From Mucidula mucida (taxonomy: Eukaryota > Basidiomycota > Agaricomycetes > Agaricales > Physalacriaceae): a stretch of DNA of 10,114 nt. The position numbers and the translations under genes are program-made. Positions 1 to 8,078 of the stretch are shown piece by piece. The stretch's first letter is position 1. The number at the start of each line of letters is the position of its first letter. The notes beneath the pieces are model-generated. The model did no database searches. It was not told where the DNA came from and saw only the letters and a program-made list of their open reading frames with translations. Location: NCBI GenBank assembly GCA_015501055.1, contig JADNYV010001043.1:1-10114 (forward strand), read 5' to 3'.

Positions 1-1824
1 ATATCTCCTTGGAGCAAAGGAAACGTGGAGGTATTTACCGATCATCAAAACCTTTAGTACTTCAGGGAAGCCGCAGAAGTTGAACCGGAGGCAGGCACGA
101 TGGGTTACGAGTTGGGAATTATGACATACAGATGATTCATAAGCCAGGCAGGACGATGGGAAAAGCTGATGCCTTGTCAAGGATGACAGGCCTTGAGAAG
201 GGGGAAAAGATAACAAAACATTGTTTTGCTCAAGCCAGAGTCTTTTATTTCAAATTCAATTTCTTTACATACAGTAGATACACCGGAGGACAATTACTTA
301 ACAAAATCAACAAAGAAAAGGAAACAAAGACAGATACATACAAAAGCATTAGAAAACAAGAAAAGGATGGAAGAGAAGGAAATGGACTTATATGTGGAAG
401 GATCGTATTTACATACCAAAGGACAAGGAATGCGGGAAGAGTTATTGAAATGCATCATAATGCACAGCTTGCAGGCATCCCGGACAATACAAGACCTTGA
501 ATTAATCAACGTACTATTGGTGGCCAGGAATCAGCTGAGACGTCCGTGAATACGTGGAAGGGTATCAAAATGTCAGGTTACAAAGTCACATTGCATGAAG
601 CCGGCCGCACCCTTCACCCTATTGATGTGCCAAGCGAGCCATGGAGGTAGTAGGACGGACATGATTGGAGAGCTGCCGGAATCGGGAGGATACAACATGA
701 TCAGCACGTTTGTAGACCATTTCACAAAGCGATTATGTATCATACCAACACACACCACTCTGACGTCAGAAGCATGGCCGCATTTACGTGATCGCATTTT
801 CCCCTACATGGGATGCCACAACAGATGATACATGCTCCGGTCACAATACCACTCGCGTTTCATAAAGGAGTTGTACCGGTTGTTGGCATACAGGGAAACT
901 TTACAACGGCGTATTATCCACAGCAATGGCAGATGGAAAGCTGAACCAAGAGATAGACATTTCTTACGGTTATTTGTTAACTACCATCAGAACGACTGGC
1001 ACGAATGGCTACCTCTGCTGAATTCGTTTACAACGATCGAGTTCACTCGGCGACCAAAGTCACTCCGTTCTTCGCAGACATGGCAGACATCCTACAAAGG
1101 CACCGCTCCGAAAACGGCATCAAGAATGAGACTGCACAGGAGTTTGCCGACGGCATGAGGAAGACATGGATGAAGTGGGTCAGCATTGAAGATGGCAAAA
1201 GAGGATATGAAACAGTTTTATGACAGGAAGCGAACAGAGCAGTAGAGTACAAGGAAGCGACAAAGTATGGCTGGAAGGACGAATTCAGCACGGATCGACC
1301 AATGAAGAAGCTCGATGACAAACGATTCGGCCGTTCAAAGTGATCAAGAAAGTCGGGACGAGCTCTTACAGCTCCAGATTCCTCACACGTGGAAAAGCAT
1401 TCATCCGTGTTCAATGAGGCCCTGTTGACGCTTACACGAGCCGCAATTTCCGACGCAACTCCGAGACACGCGTCCACCACCTGTGCTGGAAGGAGCCGAA
1501 CCGGAATGGGAGGTTGAGAAAGTGGTGAATTCCAGAAGTACCGCGGGGGTTTCAATACAAGGTTCACTGGAAGGTTATGCACACCAAGCAGACATGGGAA
1601 CCGCATGCAATCTCAAAAATGCGACGAAGCCATCAGCAATTTCCACCAACAATATCCGAACAAGCCGAAGCCACCCGCGCTTGCTCGCATTGAAGTCCCA
1701 TGTCGCAATTTCCATCACATCTATTCCGACCCATGCCACCGCCCGATACCAAACCCTCGACATCACGCTACCCTCTGCAGCCCTCATGGAGCGACTCTGG
1801 CGCAGAATGGAACTTGCACCTTAA
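1..1824 (+). pseudogene. Broken pol 3' segment of copy 1 (RNase H tail, integrase, chromodomain)
   Basis: The order matches Ty3/gypsy pol. The end of RNase H (KADALSRMTG) lies near 160-190, and a lysine-rich linker follows to about 430. A degraded integrase zinc-finger region spans about 440-580. The integrase core (DMIGELPESGGYN, FVDHFTKR) starts near 655, and NYHQNDWHEWLP lies near 1000. The GPY/F region follows, and the chromodomain start (EPEWEVEKVV) is near 1500. The frame changes repeatedly and no ORF exceeds about 120 codons. The expected stop TAA is at 1822-1824, overlapping the polypurine tract, as in the complete copy. The stretch that should encode the second catalytic Asp of integrase (around 830-845) is garbled, and the chromodomain beyond its first strand is out of frame. 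Many breaks are single-base losses in short runs. I am confident it is non-coding as written, but less sure how many breaks are real. Confidence 0.9.
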
Positions 1825-1832
1825 GGAGGGGG
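1823..1832 (+). other. Polypurine tract of copy 1
   Basis: Ten purines, aaggaggggg, lie three bases before the TG of the 3' LTR. In LTR retrotransposons this RNase H-resistant tract primes plus-strand DNA synthesis. The identical tract precedes the 3' LTR of the complete copy. It overlaps the pol stop codon. Confidence 0.85.
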
Positions 1833-1835
1833 TAA

Positions 1836-2360
1836 TGTTATGAAATCGCCATATTTTCACATTTTCACATCTTATCATATCTTATCGGGGGGCTTGTCTT
1901 ATCAACCAACGGACTGTTTCATCATCTGTTTTGTCACTGATCATACCCCTTTTCATTACCCAAGCCGTACTCATGTCGGACACACACCCAACACATGGAT
2001 GACATCATACATGCCGATACCTCATGGACTCCTATTGTATACACACCGCCGACACTCGTAGCACACATGGTTGTTTCAGTATTATTACTTACATGCAGTC
2101 ACCACTCGTATTTAATGGTTTCACGGACTAGTAGCATGCAACACTGGGTCAAGGGTGTGGAGTTATCCTAGCGGAACACATATGGACAAGGAGTCCCAAA
2201 CACGGACTTACTAGTATATAAGCAGTAGTGTAGTATCATTGTACTTTAGATCTCGTTCATACACCTGGCCTAGCCTAGTTCTACGAACGCAAACACTTTC
2301 TTCCTTAGTTTTTTGCTGTGGTACCTGGTTTAGTCTTGTGGCTATAGTCAGTCGCTAACA
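1836..2360 (+). repeat. 3' LTR of copy 1
   Basis: A 525-bp LTR starts TGTTATGAA and ends GTCGCTAACA, giving 5-bp inverted ends TGTTA/TAACA. It aligns end to end with the two LTRs of the complete copy but differs by roughly twenty substitutions by hand alignment, many of them CpG to TpG or CpA. It keeps the TATA box (2215-2221) and three CTTATC motifs near its start. It lacks five bases (GTTCC) in the segment that acts as putative self-primer in the young copy, at about 2249. Confidence 0.95.
2215..2221 (+). promoter_or_regulatory. TATA box in copy 1 LTR
   Basis: TATATAA sits in the same place as in the other complete LTRs. Being in a 3' LTR, it would direct outward transcription to the right, into the neighbouring element fragment. 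Confidence 0.55.
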
Positions 2361-2796
2361 GGCTATTCACGCTAAGCTCAGCATTACCTCTGCACTTAGT
2401 ATGGCTTATCATCCCCAGACAGATGGCAAAACCAAGTGCTACAACCAGGAGCTTAAAGCAATATCTACGTGTCTTTGCAACTACCGACAAAACGACTGGG
2501 TCAAATACCTCCATACGCCGAATTCTCCCACAACACCTGTGTTCACTCTGCCACGGGCAAATCCCCTTTGAACTCCTTTACGGATATCAGCTGTGCTTCT
2601 TTCCCCCACTGAACCCCACATCCAACATTCCCTTCGTTGAGGAACGACTCACTACCTTTAGCATCTGTGCAACAAGGTTTAAGCGAGCCTCACTACAGCG
2701 GCAGAAGTGATGAAAAGGAACAACAGAAATGTCACAGAGAAGGGCATTACATTTAAGGTCGGAGACAAGGTGCTATTAAATAGAAAGAAGAGAGGC
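2361..2796 (+). pseudogene. Integrase fragment of a second Ty3/gypsy family
   Basis: Three reading frames in succession give the end of a Ty3/gypsy integrase. KLSITSALS then MAYHPQTDGKTK and NYRQNDWVKYL lie at about 2374-2510. IPFELLYGYQ and PPLNPTSNIPFVEERLTT follow at about 2560-2660, and FKVGDKVLLNRKK lies at about 2752-2790. These are typical of fungal Ty3/gypsy pol but differ clearly from the integrase of the main family in this window, so this is another element. The core lacks its N-terminal half, which may lie left of copy 1, outside the window. At the place where the family has GQTE, with the catalytic Glu, the sequence reads GKTK (Lys at 2434-2436), so the enzyme would be dead even without the frameshifts. 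Copy 1 seems to have inserted just upstream. Confidence 0.82.
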
Positions 2797-3322
2797 CCCT
2801 TGTGCTTGTACCACGACACAAGCCACCTGCAACAAAGGGAAGGGTTAAAAGTGCTACAAGCACCTCACAAAAACCAGGAAACCTCAAAGAAGGGATTCAG
2901 AACAGAGAGAAAACCAACGCTGAGCGCAACGACAACGCGACACGACCCGGACACAACGAAGAAGAGAAAACAGAAGAAGTGGCAATCAGACGGTTGGCCG
3001 TGCAGCAGGCACGAGGAGGCAGGCACCCTTGGGCAGTTTTTGACTAACAGATGACGTTGGTTGCAAAATCTGCCCAATGGAGTGGCAGTGCAAACCAAAA
3101 CATGTGAAACTTTGGAGAAGTAGAAATGAAAACCTTGATACAGCGACACAACGTGAAAGCCAGGGAAGAGCTAAGACGAGTTTGAAGTAAATGTTCACTA
3201 TCGCATAAATTAACGGCACAGTCAAACAAAAATGCTGAAAATAAAAAACGGATATGAAGGTGATCAAAGCTGATAAGCAAAAAGATGACATCATTACACC
3301 AATTTTATACTCCTCACACCAC
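2797..3322 (+). other. Unassigned K/E/R-rich sequence between elements
   Basis: No gene is recognised here. In one frame a stretch to about 3047 reads as a charged, low-complexity peptide (KPGNLKEGIQNREKTNAE, then HNEEEKTEEVAI) before a stop. It follows directly on the integrase fragment and may be the C-terminal tail of that second element after a frameshift, but it lacks a visible GPY/F motif or chromodomain. A short frame at about 3126-3185 (MKTLIQRHNVKAREELRRV) is also unidentified. The rest is A-rich with frequent stops. A 55-nt imperfect hairpin lies at 3026-3080. The segment ends where the copy 2 LTR begins. Confidence 0.5.
3026..3080. repeat. Imperfect inverted repeat (hairpin)
   Basis: The 17-nt arms 3026-3042 and 3064-3080 pair at 15 of 17 positions, built on TTGGGCAG/CTGCCCAA and TTTTG/CAAAA. 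The loop is 21 nt. Inside the loop, actaac and gttggt could extend the stem with one G-T pair. Its role is unknown. Confidence 0.6.
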
Positions 3323-3654
3323 TATTATGAATCGCCATATTTTCACATTTTCACATCTTATCATATCTTATCGGGGGCCTTGTCTTATCAACCAACGGAC
3401 TGTTTCATCATCTGTTTCGTCACCGATCATACTCCTTTTTATTACCGAAGCCGTACTCATGTCGGACACACACCAACACATGGATGACAGCATACATGCC
3501 GATACCTCATGGACTCCCTATTGTATACACACCGCCGACACTCGTAGTACACATGGTTGTTTCAGTATTATTACTTACATGCAGTTACCATCCATATTTA
3601 ATGGTTTCACGGACTAGTAACATACAACACTGGGTCAAGGGCGTGGAGCATCCC
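3323..3654 (+). repeat. Copy 2: 5' 332 bp of a plus-strand LTR, interrupted
   Basis: This aligns with the first 332 bp of the family LTR, starting TATTATGAATCG, so the canonical TG start has become TA. It stops exactly at GCATCCC, where the complete minus-strand element begins. In intact LTRs that point is followed by TAGTGG and the TATA/R/U5 part, so the missing 190 or so bp should lie just beyond the right edge of the window. It differs from the young LTRs by a handful of substitutions and fewer changes than copy 1, so its age is intermediate. It could be a solo LTR, or the LTR of an element that continues to the right. The five bases before it are accac. Confidence 0.93.
3650..3654 (+). 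repeat. Probable left target-site duplication of copy 3 (atccc)
   Basis: Ty3/gypsy integrases usually leave 4-6 bp (commonly 5 bp) duplications. The five bases left of copy 3 are atccc, part of the interrupted LTR. The single base visible right of copy 3 (10114) is a, which agrees but proves little. Confidence 0.5.
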
Positions 3655-3796
3655 TGTTAGCGACTGACTAAGCCACGAGACTCAACCAGGTACCACAGCA
3701 AGAACTAAGGAAGAAAGTGTTCGCGTTCGTAAGACTAGGCTAGGCCAGGTGTATAAACGAGATCGGAACTAAAGTACAATGATACTACACTACTGC

Positions 3797-3803
3797 TTAT
3801 ATA
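3797..3803 (-). promoter_or_regulatory. TATA box in the 3' LTR of copy 3
   Basis: On the minus strand this reads TATATAA, conserved in all three complete LTRs here. It could drive outward transcription to the left. Confidence 0.5.
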
Positions 3804-4113
3804 CTAGTAAGTCTGTGTTTGAGACTCCTTGTCCATACGCGTTTCCACTAGGGATGCTCCACGCCCTTGACCCAGTGTTGTATGCTACTAGTCCGTGAAA
3901 CCATTAAATACGAGTGGTAACTGCATGTAAGTAATAATACTGAAACGACCATGTGTGCTACGAGTGTCGGCGGTGTGTATACAATAGGGAGTCCATGAGG
4001 TATCGGCATGTATGATGTCATCCATGTGTTGGGTGTGTCCGACATGAGTACGGCTTCGGTAATGAAAAGGGTATGATCGGTGACGAAACAGATGATGAAA
4101 CAGTCCGTTGGTT

Positions 4114-4145
4114 GATAAGACAAGGCCCCGATAAGATATGATAAG
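4114..4145 (+). promoter_or_regulatory. Cluster of three GATA-factor motifs in U3 (3' LTR)
   Basis: GATAAG occurs at 4114-4119, 4130-4135 and 4140-4145, each preceded by T or C and so matching the HGATAR core used by fungal GATA transcription factors. The trio is kept in copy 1, in copy 2 and in both LTRs of copy 3. Binding is inferred only. Confidence 0.4.
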
Positions 4146-4182
4146 ATGTGAAAATGTGAAAATATGGCGATTCATAACATCA

Positions 4183-4192
4183 CCCCCTCCTT
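4183..4192 (-). other. Polypurine tract of copy 3
   Basis: On the minus strand AAGGAGGGGG lies three bases before the TG of the 3' LTR. It would prime plus-strand DNA synthesis. It overlaps the pol stop TAA (4191-4193), so coding sequence and cis signal abut with no 3' untranslated gap. Confidence 0.87.
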
Positions 4193-4525
4193 AAGGCGCA
4201 AGTTCCATTCTGCGCCAGAGTCGCTCCATGAGGGCTGCAGAGGGTAGCGTGACGTCGAGGGGTTCGGTATCAGGCGGTGGCATGGGTCGGAATAGATGTG
4301 ATGGAAATTGCGACATGGGGACTTCAATGCGAGCAAGCGCAGGTGGCTTCGGCTTGTTCGGATATTGTTGGTGGAAATCGCTGATGGCTTCGTCGGCATT
4401 TTGAGATTGCATGCCGGTTCCCATGTCTGCTCGTGTGTGCCATAACCCTTCCAGTGAACCTTGTATTGAAAACCCCCGCGGTACTTCCGGGAATTCACCA
4501 CTTTCTCAACCTCCCATTCCGGTTC
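4191..4525 (-). pseudogene. Pol C-terminus of copy 3: chromodomain and tail (one frameshift)
   Basis: EPEWEVEKVVNSR through VHWKGYGTHEQTWEP aligns with the HP1-type chromodomain, which binds histone H3 methylated at Lys9. The three positions that form the aromatic cage are filled: Trp at 4514-4516, Trp at 4451-4453 and Tyr at 4442-4444. The frame then breaks at a run of four A at about 4403. The matching place in copy 1 has five A. The continuation in the next frame (ADEAISDFHQQYP) gives the expected last helix and a Pro-rich tail ending at TAA 4191-4193. Without the shift, the upstream frame runs through the polypurine tract and stops just inside the LTR (4172), which is probably an artefact. 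In chromoviruses this domain is thought to guide integration to heterochromatin. Confidence 0.9.
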
Positions 4526-5869
4526 GGCTCCTTCCAGCACAGGTGGTGGACGCGTGTCTCGGGGTTGCGTCGGAAATTGCGGCTCGTGGTAAGGCGTCAA
4601 CAGGGCCTCATTGAACACGGGATGGATGCTTTTCCACGTGTGAGGAATCTGGAGCTTGTAAGAGCTCGTCCCGACTTTCTTGATCACTTTGAACGGCCCG
4701 AAGCGTTTGTCATCGAGCTTCTTCATTGGTCGGTCCGTGCTGAGATTCGTCCCTTCCAGCCATACTTTGTCGCCTTCCTTGTACTCTACTGCCTCTGTCC
4801 GCTTCCTGTCATAAAACCGTTTCATGTCCTCTTTTGCCATCTTCAATGCTGACCCCACTTCGTCCCATGTTTCCTCATGCCGTCGGCAAACTCCTGCGCA
4901 GTCTCATTTCTCGATGCCGTTTTCGGAGCGGTGCCTTTGTAGGGTGTCTGCCCATGTCTGCGAAGAACGGAGTGACTTTGGTTGCCGAGTGAACCGATCG
5001 TTGTAAACGAATTCAGCAGAGGGTAGCCATTCGTGCCAGTCGTTCTGATGGTAGTTGACGAATAACCGTAAGAAATGTTCTATCTCTTGGTTCACCGTTC
5101 CGTCTGCCCATTTGCCTGTGGATGTACGCCGTTGAAGTTCCTTAATGCCCAACACCGGTACAACTCCTTCATGAAACGCGAGTGGTATTGCGGACCTCGA
5201 TCATGTATCATCTGTCGTGGCATCCATGTATGGGGAAATCGATCGCGGTAAATGCGGCCATGCCTTCTGACGTCAGGTGGTGTGTGTGGTATAATGCGTA
5301 ATCGCTTTGTGAAATGGTCCACAAACGTGCTGATCGCATTGTATCCTCCCGATTCCGGCACTCTCCAATCATGTCCGTCCCTACTTTCTCCCATGGTTCG
5401 CTTGGTACATCAATAGGATGGAGGTGCAGCCGGCTTCGTGCGATGTGACTTTGTAACCTGGCATTTTTGACACCCTTCCACGTATTCGCGGACGTCTCGG
5501 CTGATTCCTGGCCACCAATAGGTGCGTGTGATCACTCGAGGTCTTGTATCGTCCGGATGCCCTGCAAGCTGTGCATCATGATGCATTCCAATAACTTTTC
5601 CCCGCAATTCCTTGTCCTTCGGTATGTAAATACGATCTTTCCATATAATAAGTCCATTTTCCTTCTCTTCCCATCCTTTTTCTTTGTTTTCTAATGCTTT
5701 TTGTACGTATCTGTCTTTGTTTCCTTTTCTTTGTTTGATTTTGTTAAGTAATTCGTCCTCCGGTGTATCTACTGTATGTAAAGAAAATTGAATTTGTGAA
5801 ATAAAAAACTCCGGCTTGAGCAAAACAACGTTTTCGTTATCTTTTTCCCCCTTCTCAAGGCCTGTCATC
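4526..5869 (-). pseudogene. Integrase of copy 3 with H2C2 zinc finger, core and GPY/F region (frameshifted)
   Basis: Integrase inserts the DNA copy into the host genome. After a K/E-rich linker, the zinc finger has His near 5580 and 5559 (HDAQLAGH) and the Cys pair of CQKCQ at about 5461-5472. The core follows. The first Asp codon (GAC 5373-5375) is present but in a broken frame. The second Asp is in IHDRGPQYHSRF (5200-5202), and the Glu is in ANGQTER (5098-5100). Then come NYHQNDWHEWLP, YKEGDKVWL and the GPF motif of the GPY/F module (about 4691-4699). The longest pieces are 5410-6087, 5092-5394, 4904-5155 and 4526-4858, in two different frames, with further breaks inside the core. Length and motif order are otherwise normal for the family, so this is a full-size gene with point indels. 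Confidence 0.9.
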
Positions 5870-6374
5870 CTTGACAAGGCATCAGCTTTCCCCATCGTCT
5901 TGCCCGGCTTGTGAATCATCTGTATGTCATACTCCGCCAACTCCGTAACCCATCTCGCCTGCCTCCGATTCAACTTCTGCGGCTTCCGGAAGTACTGAGG
6001 TTTTGATGATCGGTAAAACCTCCACTGTCTCCTTGCGCCTAGGAGATATTGCCTCCAGTCGTCAATCGAGTCCATAATAGCCATCATCTCTTTGTCGTAG
6101 ATCTCATAATTGCGCTCACTTCGTTCAGCGCGCGAGACCGAAAGCTACTGGTCTCCATTTTCCGTCAACAACTGGGAAAGAACCGCCCCGTTCGCATAGT
6201 TCGAGGAGTCTGCCTCAACTCGAAACTTGCCGTCGTCGCGTGGTACGATCAGAACGGGTTCTTCCGTCATCCTCCGTTTCAACTCCTCAAACGCCTCGTG
6301 CTGCTCCATGCCCCAAACCCACTCGCCCTTCCCGGTTAGCGATGTCAATGGCTTCGCTACTCCCGCAAATCCCC
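5870..6374 (-). pseudogene. RNase H of copy 3 (frameshifted)
   Basis: RNase H degrades the RNA strand during reverse transcription. GEWVWGMEQHEAFEELK leads into FRVEADSSNYANGAVLSQ, whose Asp (6208-6210) is the usual first catalytic residue of Ty3/gypsy RNase H. RNYEIYDKEMMAI follows, then a tail with KADALSRMTG, whose Asp (5881-5883) is the usual last catalytic residue. A double break lies at about 6120-6150, where an in-frame TAG interrupts the end of the first piece and the match resumes later. The upstream join to RT (about 6375) is also out of frame. Confidence 0.88.
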
Positions 6375-7312
6375 GATGAAACGTCGGTAGAAGTTGCAGA
6401 AGCCCAGGAATGACTGTACTTCCTTCTTCTTCGTCGGCTCCTTCCATTCCTTCACTACGGCCACTTTTGCCGGATCCATCTTCACTTCTCCTCCTCCAAC
6501 AATAACTCCTAAGTAATCTACAGTATGTGCCTCAAAACTACATTTCTCGGGTTTTAAATACAACTTATTTACTCGTAATATCTCAATACCTTCGTACAAT
6601 CTGTCTATGCTCCTCGAGAGTGTTCGTAAAGATAAGTATATCGTCTAGTAAACTATAACATGTCCGCCGTCAATCAACTCCTTCAGAATGTGATTCATGA
6701 ACGATTGGAACGTTGCCGGCGAGTTTGTAAGTCCGAAGAACATGACTGAGGGCTCGAACAGGCCTCGGTTTGTTCTAAACGCCGCTTTCCACTCATCACC
6801 TTCTTTGATCCGGATGTTATTGTAACCCCATCGGACATCCATCTTTGTGAAAACCTTTGCTCCCTTCAACTTGTCGATAAGCTCCTGAATCAACGGCAAG
6901 GGTATCGGTTCTTGATTGTCATGTCGTTCAACTTCCGATAATCCTGTACTGGCCGAAGGCTTCCGTCCTTCTTTTGACAAAGAAGAAGGTGATGCCATAG
7001 GTGAAATTGATGGCCGTATGCGTCCCGTCCGTATGTTTTCTCCAGAACTCGTCTAACGCCTTCTGCTCGGATGGACTAAGGGGATAAACCTTGCAGTCAA
7101 CCGGTTTGGAACCAGGCGTAAGTTCTATCGCGTGATCCCAGGGTCTTCGCTCCGGTAACTTGTCAAAGTCCGCCTTGCTGAATACATCGGAAAATTCCTC
7201 GATGTAAGGTGCAGCAGCGGATGAAGGCTGTTGTGATCTCAGCTTTTCACCGCTTTTGCGATAGTTGTCCCAGTCCATCCAGAAAAACGCTCTCCCTCTT
7301 CCAACTTCTCTT
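6375..7312 (-). pseudogene. Reverse transcriptase of copy 3 (several frameshifts)
   Basis: RT copies the element RNA into DNA. The N-terminal part reads FSDVFSKADFDKLPERRPWDHAIEL and then [14 protein letters not shown]. The segment from about 7045 to 6900 switches frame about four times, while each piece still matches the family (for example FFFVK, then [14 protein letters not shown]). Motif A has its catalytic Asp at 6837-6839 ([12 protein letters not shown]), and [15 protein letters not shown] follows. At the active-site motif the frame breaks: tyrosine TAC is followed by TAG (6645-6647) where a leucine codon is expected, and the two Asp codons sit directly after in another frame. Beyond it, LYLKPEKCSFEAHTVDYLG and FLGFCNFYRRFIGD are the thumb/connection region. 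All normal parts are present and no large deletion is seen. Confidence 0.9.
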
Positions 7313-8078
7313 CTACGTCTTCTCCTTCATCTTCCGGCGAGTGTACTCGGGTAGATAGCCGCAGCGGTCTGGGCATCGATCAAAAGTCAATGTGGATTCC
7401 GTCCAGTTGATCGTGGGGTTGTGATATCGTAGCCAATCTAGCCCCAAAAAGATACTTGTTTTGCCAAGATTGGTGACGGCCAACTCAATCTTTTCGGCGT
7501 GATCTCCGATCTTCATCCGGACCTCCACAAAACCTTCGATTGCTCCTCCCTCGTTTAGGGTTCCATCCGCATTGTAGACAGGGAGCTTGACCGGTAACTC
7601 CTTGATCGGGAGTCCGTTCTTCTCGACGAATTCTTTATTGACACAAGAACCCGTTGCTCCACTGTCAAGAAGGGCACTCGTTTCCCATTCAGAGCCTGTG
7701 TGTACGCTCTCTATGGTTACTCGGAGTTTCATGTCCTGCCCCTTTGTTCCCCGGATGTACTTCCTCGACTTTTTCAACTCCGTCACAACTTCCACCGCAG
7801 CTTCCTTTGTCAACGCTCTGATCGCCATCACCTTCTCCTCCGTCGCTTCTCTCTCTCTCCGCTCCGGCATCCATGCTCTCAAAATTCCCACTGCTCTCGA
7901 CACGTCATCCTCTCTTAGCCGTTGTGCGATCCACTCGGGCGTATTTGGCTCAAATCTTTCTTTCGCAGGTTTTGTGGTAAAGTCGTCGATGATATTTTAG
8001 ATGTTTCAGTACCCGTACTGTAAATAGATTCTGCATCTGACGACCCTTTCCTTGATGACTGCTCCGGCAGGACTGCGT
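7313..8078 (-). pseudogene. Gag-pol linker and aspartic protease of copy 3
   Basis: The protease cuts the Gag-Pol polyprotein. ALLDSGATGSCVN carries the catalytic Asp of the D-S/T-G triad (7664-7666). The later IFLGLDWLRYHNPTINW is the usual second half-motif of Ty3/gypsy proteases. Upstream, a Ser-rich linker (7996-8078) is in one frame and the region from about 7995 is in another. The open frame with the protease can be read back to there without a convincing start, which fits a single original gag-pol frame and not a separate gene. It ends at a TAG (7313-7315). The matching continuation, an acidic stretch leading to MDWDNYRK, is split over two further frames, with breaks at about 7320 and 7285. 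Confidence 0.88.

Larger units (their letters stand above)
1..2360 (+). mobile_element. Copy 1: 3' part of an old chromovirus (Ty3/gypsy) retrotransposon
   Basis: This stretch aligns along its length with the reverse complement of about 3655-6057, the 3' half of the complete element further right. It holds the RNase H tail, integrase, chromodomain, polypurine tract and a full 3' LTR. The gag, protease and RT parts and the 5' LTR would lie left of the window, so the left boundary is the window edge and not a known biological end. It carries substitutions as well as many indels relative to the complete copy, so it is the older insertion. Its right end falls at the CA of the LTR (2360). The next five bases, ggcta, would be one half of its target duplication; the other half cannot be seen. 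It appears to sit inside a different Ty3/gypsy integrase gene. Confidence 0.93.
3655..4179 (-). repeat. 3' LTR of copy 3
   Basis: This 525-bp LTR has U3 next to the polypurine tract at 4179 and U5 ending at 3655. Compared with the other LTR of the same element it differs only by indels, for example tg at about 3718, cg at about 3970, a tg unit at about 4035, and single bases near 4070, 4153 and 4170. It carries the same TATA box (3797-3803) and the self-primer segment (3760-3771). Three GATAAG motifs (plus-strand reading) lie at 4114-4145. Its promoter would fire leftwards into copy 2 and onward. Confidence 0.96.

Noticed and set aside
1043..1606. A 187-codon open frame on the minus strand.
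   Set aside because: It runs antisense to the integrase/GPY-F region of copy 1, and the sense strand gives recognisable pol in pieces.
1..2360. Classical Neurospora-type RIP (CpA to TpA).
   Set aside because: The visible changes favour CpG sites, and many CpA sites remain unchanged. A proper count over many copies was not possible here.
2707..3054. A small host gene with a charged C-terminus.
   Set aside because: Its first 30 codons are clearly integrase (VGDKVLLNRKK), and the rest is low complexity without family resemblance or a start of its own.
3888..4175. A 95-codon open frame starting at the LTR's first ATG, repeated in other LTRs (9893-10105, 3285-3617).
   Set aside because: It lies in U3, is frameshifted in copy 1 and shortened in the 5' LTR by LTR indels, and resembles no known protein. 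Its repetition simply follows from LTR identity.
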